A DNA stretch of 13,264 nucleotides from an uncultured Anaerocolumna sp. (GCA_937901695.1 CALDJN010000114.1:1-13264), one strand, 5' to 3'. Numbered from the stretch's first letter, positions 6,723-13,149 are shown. Notes: generated from the sequence alone by a model not told the origin. Translations and numbers: made by a program.

Positions 6723-7445
6723 ATGAAAAAGCCAAAGATGATTTTATTTGATTATGGACAAACATTAATTAATGAATGTATATTTAATGGATTGGCAGGT
6801 CAGAAGGCACTTTTAAATCGAGCCATTAAAAATGGCTCCGGTGCATCGGCAGAAGATATATATAATTTTGTAGAAGAAATAGAACAGGATATAGGCAGAT
6901 ATAATCCTGATACTGTAGATTCTTACAAATATGAAATTCATAATTTTAATTTTCAAAGATATGTGAACGAATATTTTGAATTAGAATTTGATATTGAACC
7001 TTGGAAGCTAGAAAAGATATTTTGGGACAATGCTTCCCCTGCAACTGCAACAGAAGGAATTGAAGAATTGCTTAACTATTTAACTGATAATAATATTCGA
7101 ACAGGTGTAATTAGTAACATATCCTTTGGGGAATATGCTTTAAAAGAACGTATTGATGAACTAATCCCAACCAATCATTTTGAATTTATAATGGCTACCA
7201 GTGATTATGTTTTCCGTAAACCGTCTAAATATATCTTTCAATTTGCTTTAAAAAAAGCCAGTTTAAAACCGGAAGAAGTATGGTATTGTGGTGATAATCC
7301 AGCATACGATGTAGATGGTTCTGTAAATGTTGGTATGACAGGGGTATGGTATACAGGCGCAATCAGACATAAAAGTGTAACTCCAAAATCACACCATATT
7401 CACATAGAAAACTGGGAAGAAATGATTAATATACTTAATAGTTAA
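6723..7445 (+). CDS. HAD-superfamily protein with DxG motif I
   Basis: This 240-residue HAD-fold protein has a helical cap between motifs I and II (about 16-105). Motif I is ILFDYGQTLI with nucleophile Asp10. The usual second Asp (acid/base of phosphatases, D-x-D) is Gly12. Motif II is VISN with Ser131, motif III is RKPSKY with Lys166, and motif IV is GDNPAYDVDG (190-199). The enzyme could still form a phospho-aspartate, but its reaction may differ from that of ordinary phosphatases; related Firmicute HADs with a Gly here are known. AGAAAGG (6703-6709) lies 13 nt before the ATG, a long spacing. It follows ligase B by 56 bases and likely shares its transcript. A role in the same pathway is inferred only from position. 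Confidence 0.85.
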   Translation: MKKPKMILFDYGQTLINECIFNGLAGQKALLNRAIKNGSGASAEDIYNFVEEIEQDIGRYNPDTVDSYKYEIHNFNFQRYVNEYFELEFDIEPWKLEKIFWDNASPATATEGIEELLNYLTDNNIRTGVISNISFGEYALKERIDELIPTNHFEFIMATSDYVFRKPSKYIFQFALKKASLKPEEVWYCGDNPAYDVDGSVNVGMTGVWYTGAIRHKSVTPKSHHIHIENWEEMINILNS

Positions 7446-7476
7446 ATAATATCGACTTATGTACAGTGAATGAAAC

Positions 7477-7506
7477 TTGTTTGGTTCTGTGTAAAGTTTT
7501 TATTAA
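7477..7506 (+). promoter_or_regulatory. candidate promoter for the DUF2202 gene
   Basis: TTGTTT (7477-7482), an 18-bp spacer and TATTAA (7501-7506) form a modest sigma-A-like site about 90 bases before the start codon. TTGACT at 7524-7529 has no fitting -10 box. GGTTCT (7483-7488) and AGAACC (7538-7543) could pair in the leader. Confidence 0.3.
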
Positions 7507-7594
7507 TCATATTTCAACCATAATTGACTGTTAATATAGAACCATCACAAAGATGGCAAATTAAATCTATAAAAACAGTTAAGGAGTTGTTATT

Positions 7595-8389
7595 ATGAAA
7601 AAGGTAATAAGAGGAATTGCTGCAGTATTAGCGGTTATTGGTATTATGTCTATGGGAAGTATTGCTTTAGCAACTACATCAAATGGTTCAAAAGGAGCTT
7701 TAGCCGACACCCAATATTCACTGGAAGACATGCTTGTTTATGCCATTGAAGATGAATATATGGCTGATGCAGAATATGATGCAATTATGGAGAAATATGG
7801 TGTACAGCCTCCCTTTTCCAACATTGCAAGGTCTGAAGAAAATCAAATATATCAATTGGAGCAGTTACTAAAAAAGTATAAGGTAACTTTACCCAATAAA
7901 GATTGGTCCTCTTTAGTAACTCTACCGGATAGTTTGGAAGATTGTTATAAGGCAGGAATAACCACAGAAGAGAATAATATTGCAATGTATGAGAAGTTTT
8001 TAAAGGAAGATTTACCAAAAGATGTGAAAATTGTTTTTGAGAACTTAGCAGAAACATCCAAACGTCATTTATATGCTTATGAAAATGCCCTTGAAGGAAA
8101 CATAATTTGTGGACCGAGAATTGGCTACAACGGTAATAGTCAATATGATTCTGAAAATGGATATGGATATGGTAATGGAATGAGAAACGAATATGGATAT
8201 AGTAATGGAATGAGAAATGAGTACGGATATGGCAATGGAACGAGAAATGGTAATGGATATGGCAATGGAATGAGAAACGGATATGGCAATGGAATGAGAA
8301 ATGGTAATGGATATAGTAATGGAAATGAATATAGAAACGGTAATGGATATAATAATATTAATGGTGCAAGCTGTGGCGGAATGTTCTAA
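7595..8389 (+). CDS. exported DUF2202 ferritin-like protein with Gly/Asn/Tyr repeat tail
   Basis: This is a 264-residue secreted or surface protein. Residues 1-27 are a signal peptide (KKVIRG, a hydrophobic core, then an ALATTS-like cleavage region). Residues 43-165 match the four-helix ferritin-like DUF2202 domain: EDEYMADAEY (52-61), FSNIARSEE (74-82), TTEENNIAMYE (123-133) and ETSKRHLYAYE (153-163). The Glu residues and His158 fit a metal site, but the SEENQ at 80-84 has Gln84 where the family usually has His. Residues 189-258 are low complexity, with four exact ten-residue periods (191-230) based on GYGNGMRNEY. AAGGAG (7581-7586) lies 8 nt before the ATG. The gene ends in its own terminator, before the SHOCT/two-component operon. 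The domain call is fairly sure; an iron or other metal role is inference. Confidence 0.85.
   Translation: MKKVIRGIAAVLAVIGIMSMGSIALATTSNGSKGALADTQYSLEDMLVYAIEDEYMADAEYDAIMEKYGVQPPFSNIARSEENQIYQLEQLLKKYKVTLPNKDWSSLVTLPDSLEDCYKAGITTEENNIAMYEKFLKEDLPKDVKIVFENLAETSKRHLYAYENALEGNIICGPRIGYNGNSQYDSENGYGYGNGMRNEYGYSNGMRNEYGYGNGTRNGNGYGNGMRNGYGNGMRNGNGYSNGNEYRNGNGYNNINGASCGGMF
8156..8366 (+). repeat. 30-bp coding tandem repeats in the DUF2202 tail
   Basis: Four 30-bp units (8165-8194, 8195-8224, 8225-8254, 8255-8284) encode decapeptides. A contracted 24-bp unit (8285-8308) and degenerate copies follow. Each intact unit holds NG(M/T)RN. The unit length keeps the reading frame. Confidence 0.9.
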
Positions 8390-8522
8390 CATTAAATTTC
8401 TTAAAAACAGCATATCGTAAACTATTAATAATGAAAGCTAAGTAATTATATCAAGGTGTATAACGAAGTAAGAACCCAAAAAATAGTGATTTATGCATTT
8501 ATTAAATACAAAGTTTCAAAAT

Positions 8523-8570
8523 AAAGGAAAGCATTATAAATTTTTTCAGATGCTTCCCTTTATTTTTTTC
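8523..8570 (+). terminator. Rho-independent terminator after the DUF2202 gene
   Basis: AAAGGAAAGCAT (8523-8534) pairs with ATGCTTCCCTTT (8550-8561) at 11 of 12 positions, followed by a run of seven T (8563-8569). It lies 134 bases after the stop codon and separates the DUF2202 gene from the next operon. Confidence 0.8.
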
Positions 8571-8577
8571 TGTATGA

Positions 8578-8606
8578 TTGACTTCTATTTTTCCCAGTGA
8601 TAAAGT
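8578..8606 (+). promoter_or_regulatory. candidate promoter of the SHOCT/two-component operon
   Basis: TTGACT (8578-8583), a 17-bp spacer and TAAAGT (8601-8606) lie directly after the terminator. An alternative is the exact TATAAT at 8636-8641, which has no good -35 box and might need an activator. With either site the 14-bp repeats would be transcribed as part of the leader. Confidence 0.35.
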
Positions 8607-8656
8607 AAAATCATATTTTAGTCATAATCTTCTTTTATAATAAATTTATCTTTTAA

Positions 8657-8768
8657 GAAAGACAAATCAGGAAGGACAAGTTTGGAAAGTCAAGTTTGGA
8701 AAGTCAAATCAAGAAAGACAAATTTGAAAAGACAAATTTGGAAAGTCAAATCAAGAAAGACAAATTTA
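8657..8768. repeat. eight tandem 14-bp repeats in the operon leader
   Basis: Eight consecutive 14-bp units begin at 8657, 8671, 8685, 8699, 8713, 8727, 8741 and 8755. Typical copies read GAAAGACAAATTTG or GAAAGTCAAATCAA. Units 4-5 and 7-8 are the same apart from the last base, which gives a 42-bp higher-order period. The block ends two bases before the purine-rich ribosome site of the SHOCT gene. Confidence 0.92.
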
Positions 8769-8785
8769 AAAAAGGAGTGATTTTT

Positions 8786-9055
8786 ATGATGTATGGAAGA
8801 GGATATTTTAATTCCTTTAGAAACAGTGGCTACGGTTGTTCAGGCTATGGATTTATGAGCAATGGCTGGTTGACTTTTATTTTAACAACGCTATTAATTA
8901 TATTTGCCGTTATATTTATTGTTAAATTGATTCAAAATAATAAGTCAAAAACAGTTTCAAGCATTGCCCTAGACAATTTAAAAGTTAAATTTGCCAATGG
9001 TGATATAAGCGAAGAAGAATATTTAAAACGTAAAGATATTCTGGAAAATAAATAA
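8786..9055 (+). CDS. one-helix membrane protein with SHOCT domain
   Basis: This 89-residue protein has a short N-terminal segment rich in Gly, Tyr, Asn and Phe (1-27, with one Cys at 18). One membrane helix follows (about 28-48, WLTFILTTLLIIFAVIFIVK), then a Lys-rich linker and a C-terminal SHOCT motif (about 60-87). The motif is recognised by LDNLKVKFANGDISEEEYLKR-type spacing, which ends in the usual Glu-Glu-Tyr/Phe plus Lys pattern. AAAGGAG (8771-8777) stands 8 nt before ATG 8786, so the longer frame from TTG 8696 is rejected. SHOCT segments are thought to mediate oligomer or partner contacts; no enzyme activity is expected. The response regulator gene starts 25 bases downstream, so it is the first gene of a signalling operon. 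Confidence 0.82.
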   Translation: MMYGRGYFNSFRNSGYGCSGYGFMSNGWLTFILTTLLIIFAVIFIVKLIQNNKSKTVSSIALDNLKVKFANGDISEEEYLKRKDILENK

Positions 9056-9080
9056 TACGTATTAAGAACGAGGTGAAATC

Positions 9081-9767
9081 ATGAAATACAATATTTTATT
9101 AGTGGAGGACCAGGAGCAGATTAGCAATGTAGTAGCCAAATATCTTATGAATGAAGGCTATGATTATATAATTGCAAAAGATGGATTTGAAGCCTTGGAT
9201 TTCTTTAATCGAAATAAATTTCACCTTGTTCTTTTAGATATTATGATGCCTGGCATTAGTGGGTTTGAAGTTTTAAAAGAAATCCGTAAAATTTCTGACA
9301 TTCCGGTTATTATGGTAACAGCCAAAGAAGAGGAAGTGGATCGGTTAAAAGGATTCGAAATAGGTGCAGATGATTATGTAGTAAAACCTTTTAGTCCAAG
9401 GGAATTGATGAAACGTATTAAAGTATTCCTAAAAAGAATCTATCATGATTCTGATGAAATCATATATAAATATAAGAATTTAGATTTATATGCAAACAGT
9501 ATGAAGTTATTTAAAGATGAGCAGGAAATTCCTATTACAACTGCTGAGTATAGGCTTTTAGAAACCTTATTTAAGAATAAAGGTCAAATACTTACAAGGG
9601 AACAATTGATTACATTATCCTATGGAGATGATTATGAGGGATACGATCGTAATATTGATAGTTATATTAAACGAATTCGTCAAAAAATAGAAGGCGATCC
9701 GAAGAACCCCAAATTGCTTAAAACCAAATACGGAGCCGGCTATATATTTGGAGGAGAGGAGCAATGA
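9081..9767 (+). CDS. OmpR-family response regulator
   Basis: This 228-residue two-component regulator has a receiver domain (about 3-117) with acidic pocket Glu9/Asp10, phosphoacceptor Asp53 in LVLLDIMMPG, Thr80 and Lys102 in VVKPFSPREL. The C-terminal winged-helix DNA-binding domain (about 128-225) contains TTAEYRLLETL, LTREQLI and the recognition-helix region YDRNIDSYIKRIRQKI, and ends KTKYGAGYIF. All functional residues are present and the length is typical. GAGGTGA (9070-9076) precedes the ATG. The stop overlaps the kinase start by four bases (ATGA), a sign of translational coupling. It is the expected partner of the kinase. The 14-bp repeats in the operon leader and the DUF2202 promoter are possible targets, which is inference. 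Confidence 0.95.
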   Translation: MKYNILLVEDQEQISNVVAKYLMNEGYDYIIAKDGFEALDFFNRNKFHLVLLDIMMPGISGFEVLKEIRKISDIPVIMVTAKEEEVDRLKGFEIGADDYVVKPFSPRELMKRIKVFLKRIYHDSDEIIYKYKNLDLYANSMKLFKDEQEIPITTAEYRLLETLFKNKGQILTREQLITLSYGDDYEGYDRNIDSYIKRIRQKIEGDPKNPKLLKTKYGAGYIFGGEEQ

Positions 9768-11149
9768 CAATAAGAAAACAATGGTTGACTATACTTATCC
9801 TTGTAGCTGTATTTTCTGTTGTTGTAAACTCATTTGTATTAAGTTCATTAACCGATAAATACTTTAAAGATTATGTGGAAGAAAATTATGATAAACACGT
9901 TGATCAAATAATTGAATATATAACGGAAACCTTATCCAGAGAATATTATTCAGAAAATGAGATGGCAATTCAATTAGAAACCCATCTGGTTGATCCAATT
10001 ACCAGAATAAAAGTATACGATGCAGAAGGTCTTCCCATAGCAGACGTCAGCAGTAATTCATCAATGGGAAAAGGCATGATGAATGGCAAAGGACGCGGTA
10101 TGCACGGTATGATGATGGGAAATTATAATCCTGGTCTTGAAGAAATTGATAATGCCGAAATCCGATATCATAATCAGGTAATTGGTCAGGTTAATATAAC
10201 AAAATACAGTTCTGCTGAGAATTCCATAGATGCTTGGCTTTTTCAATCATCACTTATTGAAAACAGCATATATTCCATTGGCATTGTCTTAATTTTTGTA
10301 ATTATAATCGGAATTCTCATTAGTAAAAAAACCAGTAAAGATTTAATTATGACAGCCGATATGGCTCAAAACATTGATATAGGAAATAAAACAATAAAAC
10401 TTCGGTCTAATGTAAAGGAAATCAGAGTAATACAGCAAAGTTTGGAATCCTTACAAACAAGATTAAAAATAAAACAAAAAAGCAGAAAAGCACTAATTGA
10501 TGAAATGATTCATCAAACCAGAACGCCACTTACTATTATGAAAACTCATTTAGAAGGAATAGAAGATGGAATTATTGAATTGACTCCAGAGGAAATCAAA
10601 ATTTGTGAAAATCAAATTGAGAATATAACAAACATTATAACGAATATGAGTAGTATGATTGATGCCGATAAAGAATTAGATATAACCAAAAAAGAAAAGA
10701 TTAACATCAATCATTTAATAAAAGAGATTGTAAGCGGATTAAAAGCACAATATGAAAAAAAAGAAATTGAACTTAATATAATAGGAAATGAAAAAATAAA
10801 TTTATTTACTGATCCATATAAACTAAGCCAAACTATTTACAATATTCTTACAAATGCATATAAATATACCAATCCAGGCGGAAGAGTACAAATTGACTAT
10901 CAATTAATAGAAGATGAGGTTGTTATATCCATTGAGGACAATGGTATTGGAATCAGTAAAGAAGATCAGCGTAAGATATTCGAAGCTTATTATAGAAGCG
11001 ATTATGTACTTAATACAGATGGAGAGGGTATTGGTCTATATGTTGCCATGGAGAACATGAAAAGCATTCATGGTAAGCTAACTGTTTCCTCGGAATTAGA
11101 TAAAGGTAGTAAATTTATACTTAGATTGCCTAAAGATAAAGCTAACTGA
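9764..11149 (+). CDS. membrane sensor histidine kinase with Met/His-rich outer loop
   Basis: This 461-residue kinase has membrane helix 1 at about 8-29, an outer sensor region of about 30-168, helix 2 at about 169-187, and a HAMP-like/dimerisation segment. The H-box IDEMIHQTRTPLT has phospho-accepting His250; the usual Glu after His is Gln251, as in some kinase subfamilies. The ATP domain shows the N-box NILTNAYKYT (360-369), G1 EDNGIGI (391-397) and G2 GEGIGLYVA (420-428). Residues 101-118 hold seven Met, one His and many Gly/Lys (MGKGMM... GMHGMMMG). This composition is seen in copper- or silver-binding segments. Co-translated with the response regulator through an ATGA overlap. A metal or envelope signal is plausible but unproven. 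Confidence 0.94.
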   Translation: MTIRKQWLTILILVAVFSVVVNSFVLSSLTDKYFKDYVEENYDKHVDQIIEYITETLSREYYSENEMAIQLETHLVDPITRIKVYDAEGLPIADVSSNSSMGKGMMNGKGRGMHGMMMGNYNPGLEEIDNAEIRYHNQVIGQVNITKYSSAENSIDAWLFQSSLIENSIYSIGIVLIFVIIIGILISKKTSKDLIMTADMAQNIDIGNKTIKLRSNVKEIRVIQQSLESLQTRLKIKQKSRKALIDEMIHQTRTPLTIMKTHLEGIEDGIIELTPEEIKICENQIENITNIITNMSSMIDADKELDITKKEKININHLIKEIVSGLKAQYEKKEIELNIIGNEKINLFTDPYKLSQTIYNILTNAYKYTNPGGRVQIDYQLIEDEVVISIEDNGIGISKEDQRKIFEAYYRSDYVLNTDGEGIGLYVAMENMKSIHGKLTVSSELDKGSKFILRLPKDKAN

Positions 11150-11155
11150 ATTGGT

Positions 11156-11243
11156 ATGTCATTTTAAGCAAATGTATCATTCTAATCAAACTCGCCATTC
11201 TAATCAAATGTGTCACTCTGATCAAACCTGTCATTCTGAGCCG
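11156..11243. repeat. 18-bp tandem repeats after the kinase gene
   Basis: Four 18-bp units start at 11172, 11190, 11208 and 11226, with a degenerate 16-bp unit before them (11156-11171). They share a core near TCATTCTAATCAA. The last unit runs straight into the palindromic element at 11229, so the array looks like amplification of that element's left end. Confidence 0.85.
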
Positions 11244-11300
11244 AAAGGCGAAGAATCTAATTATAAATCCAGATTTTTCGCCTTCCAGCTTAGAATTACA
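11229..11300. repeat. inverted pair of a 30-bp palindromic repeat element
   Basis: The 30-bp stretch 11229-11258 begins TGTCATTCTGAGCC and ends GGCGAAGAATCT. It is followed after 12 bases by an inverted copy (11271-11300) that matches at 25 of 30 positions. The left copy can also fold alone: ATTCT / AGAAT, tandem GA/GA, GCC / GGC and a GAAA tetraloop. Similar TGTCATTCTGAG... elements are, to my knowledge, dispersed repeats in several bacterial genomes. Between convergent genes it could end or block transcription from both sides. Confidence 0.75.
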
Positions 11301-11430
11301 TAGGGATTCTGAGTCAAATAATAGCTTGGAAATTTCGCATATTGTAGTGGGTGTATGCGTGATAATACAAACAAATCGTTAGGCGAATAATCTATTAATA
11401 CAAAGTGGATTCTTTACCTATTATATTATT

Positions 11431-12258
11431 CTAAAACGAGACAGTACCTGTTATATGATGTATAACATCTTCCACATTTAACTGTATAGAATCCGGTATT
11501 TCGTTTCTTCCTGGTAATACTGCCTGTGTAAGCCTTATAGGTTCTTTTGTAATCTCAAAAGTTGGCTGCCCCAGCGATAACTTGTCCGCTAGTTTTTTCT
11601 GAAACCCAGCATAATCGCTCATGTCCTTCGTTCCAACATGAAAGATACCTGTTAAATCATTTTCTATGATATAAGCTATCCATTCTGCAATCTGGCGATT
11701 TGTCGTATAGTTCATATACAAATTTTGAAATGTTTTGATTGGAATATGAGCTTTCACAGCTTCTTTCAATTTTAGAATTCTCGGACAATTTCTTCCGTAG
11801 ATTTCTGGAATACGGATAATAATGCCTCTTTCTCCTAAAGCACCACAGATGATTTTTTCACATTGAATTTTGAATTTTCCATATTCACTAGCTGCCTTTG
11901 GCACATCATATTCAAAGTGAGCCTTTTCCAACGCACCATCAAATACATTTGCACTTGAGAGAAAAATCAATCTCCCGTTTTCCTTTTCCTTTATATATTC
12001 GGAAATTATCGTATGCAGCAAAACAAGTTTTGTAAAATCTCCTGTCAGGCATGAAATAACAATGTCTGGATTAACCTTCTGCAAAATATTTAATAGCCCT
12101 TCCATATCCCCCAGTTCATAGGGAATCATTGACATATTGCCCTTATAATCATTACGGAGTGTATGATAAGTTCCAAATACATCATTGAACTTTTCATCAA
12201 GAACTTTTTTAATATAGCTTCCAGCGTAACCACTGGCTCCCAATATCAGTATTTTCAA
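11431..12258 (-). CDS. RmlD-like NAD-dependent reductase/epimerase
   Basis: This 275-residue protein of the extended short-chain dehydrogenase superfamily is closest in pattern to dTDP-4-dehydrorhamnose reductase (RmlD). Residues 2-13 (KILILGASGYAG) form the Rossmann dinucleotide site G-x-x-G-x-x-G. FLSSANVFDG (99-108) gives the catalytic Ser region, and Tyr126/Lys130 in SEYGKFK form the Y-x-x-x-K pair. IIIRIPEIYGR (about 146-156) and FHVGTK (206-211) are further family marks. I chose the TTG start at 12258 because GGGGAGGA lies 7 nt upstream. The ATG at 12276 would put that site inside the gene and would add six residues. A nucleotide-sugar or related carbonyl substrate is likely; the rest of a rhamnose pathway is not present, so the exact reaction is open. 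Confidence 0.83.
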   Translation of the reverse strand: MKILILGASGYAGSYIKKVLDEKFNDVFGTYHTLRNDYKGNMSMIPYELGDMEGLLNILQKVNPDIVISCLTGDFTKLVLLHTIISEYIKEKENGRLIFLSSANVFDGALEKAHFEYDVPKAASEYGKFKIQCEKIICGALGERGIIIRIPEIYGRNCPRILKLKEAVKAHIPIKTFQNLYMNYTTNRQIAEWIAYIIENDLTGIFHVGTKDMSDYAGFQKKLADKLSLGQPTFEITKEPIRLTQAVLPGRNEIPDSIQLNVEDVIHHITGTVSF

Positions 12259-12303
12259 TCTGTTTCCTCCCCGCATCTAAGTCCATCTTAAATTTAATTT
12301 TTC

Positions 12304-12333
12304 ATTATGTTCATTTATTCATATACTCCACAA
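12304..12333 (-). promoter_or_regulatory. candidate promoter of the RmlD-like gene
   Basis: On the minus strand TTGTGG (12333-12328), an 18-bp spacer and CATAAT (12309-12304) lie about 45 bases before the TTG start. The -35 box is weak. Confidence 0.3.
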
Positions 12334-12378
12334 TTCGGCTATTTTATTTTTCCTTCCCACACTGATGAATAGGGTTTT

Positions 12379-12408
12379 AAAAAGCTCGGATTTCTGGGAA
12401 ATACGAGC
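12379..12408 (-). terminator. Rho-independent terminator of the 12461-13114 gene
   Basis: Read on the minus strand, GCTCG pairs with CGAGC and ATTTC with GAAAT, with one T/C mismatch between, a CCA loop and a TTTTT tail (12408 to 12379). It lies 52 bases beyond the stop codon of the HAD gene and separates it from the RmlD-like gene. Confidence 0.8.
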
Positions 12409-12460
12409 ATGCAAATCAGATTTCCGATAAGAAACTAAGGCCGTGATTTTTGTGAAAATT

Positions 12461-13114
12461 TTATGCCTTTTCTAATATTTGAACTAATTCCCTAGGCTTA
12501 TCTATAATATAGTCAGCCCCAGCATTGAGGAGTATTTCTCTGCTTCGAAATCCCCAAGTAACACCAACACATTTTAAACCGGCATTGTGAGCAGTCTGTA
12601 CATCCACATCAGAATCACCTACGTAAATTGATTCTTCACCTTTAGAGCCTAATTCCTTCATTGCTGTAAATACACTATCTGGAGCCGGCTTTCTGGCAAC
12701 ATTCTGAGATTCTCCGATAGCAACCTTTATGTATTCATCATAATGGTCTTTGCAAAGTGCTTTTACGGAAGTATCAAATTTATTTGATACAATTGCCAGT
12801 TTATATTTCCTATTTTTTAATTCCTTTAATAAATCTATAATTCCATCATAGGGCTTGGTTTTATTTTGCATATTTGTTGCATAATGTTTGCTATAGATAT
12901 TTAAACATTTATCACACGCTTCTTTGGTAGTTCCTGTAGGAACTGCTCGTTCTATTAAAAGTCTTGCACCATTTCCAACAAACCTTCTAACTTCGTCTAA
13001 AGTTCTAGACGGATAACCCATTTGATTTAAAGCATAATTTACACTATCTTTTAAATCTTCCAGGGTATTTAGAACAGTGCCATCCATGTCAAAGATTACT
13101 GTATTATAAGTCAT
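12461..13114 (-). CDS. phosphoglycolate-phosphatase-like HAD hydrolase
   Basis: This 217-residue HAD phosphatase has a helical cap inserted after motif I. Motif I is VIFDMDGTVLNT with nucleophile Asp9 and acid/base Asp11. The cap spans about 16-85. Motif II is AIVSNK with Ser110, motif III is ARKPAP with Lys142, and motif IV is YVGDSDVDVQ (Asp167, Asp171). The sequence fits the Gph/PpaX-like group that acts on small phosphate esters such as phosphoglycolate or pyrophosphate; the exact substrate cannot be read. All catalytic residues are present, unlike the HAD protein at 6723-7445. GCAGGA lies just ahead of the ATG at 13114. It has its own promoter and terminator, so it is probably a single-gene transcript. 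Confidence 0.88.
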   Translation of the reverse strand: MTYNTVIFDMDGTVLNTLEDLKDSVNYALNQMGYPSRTLDEVRRFVGNGARLLIERAVPTGTTKEACDKCLNIYSKHYATNMQNKTKPYDGIIDLLKELKNRKYKLAIVSNKFDTSVKALCKDHYDEYIKVAIGESQNVARKPAPDSVFTAMKELGSKGEESIYVGDSDVDVQTAHNAGLKCVGVTWGFRSREILLNAGADYIIDKPRELVQILEKA

Positions 13115-13149
13115 AATTATCCTGCCTTCCGTTAAATGTTATTAATTTT

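Larger units (their letters stand above)
8390..8785. other. 396-bp gap before the SHOCT gene
   Basis: It contains, in order, about 130 bases with nothing recognisable, the terminator at 8523-8570, a promoter region (8578-8641) and the 14-bp tandem repeat block (8657-8768). No small gene with a ribosome site was found. A TTG-initiated frame from 8696 that runs into the SHOCT gene is made of the repeats. Confidence 0.6.

Noticed and set aside
4438..7445. graspetide (RiPP) cluster
   Set aside because: The ligases fit broadly, but no precursor peptide gene, transporter or protease is seen next to them, so the label is not supported.
8069..8413. 114-residue minus-strand frame opposite the DUF2202 tail
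   Set aside because: Repetitive Ile/Ser sequence produced by the complementary strand of the coding repeats; no ribosome site.
8657..8768. CRISPR array
   Set aside because: The units are contiguous with no spacers and are only 14 bp; no cas gene is present. The same applies to the 18-bp array at 11156-11243.
8696..8785. TTG-initiated extension of the SHOCT protein by 30 residues
   Set aside because: The extension is just translated 14-bp repeats, and a clear AAAGGAG lies correctly ahead of ATG 8786.
11336..11359. CGCATA / TATGCG hairpin in the convergent gap
   Set aside because: A six-bp stem with a 12-nt loop and no U-tract is too weak to call as a feature.
12259..12276. ATG start at 12276 for the RmlD-like gene
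   Set aside because: The GGGGAGGA ribosome site lies after this ATG and fits the TTG at 12258; the Rossmann motif also begins right after that TTG.
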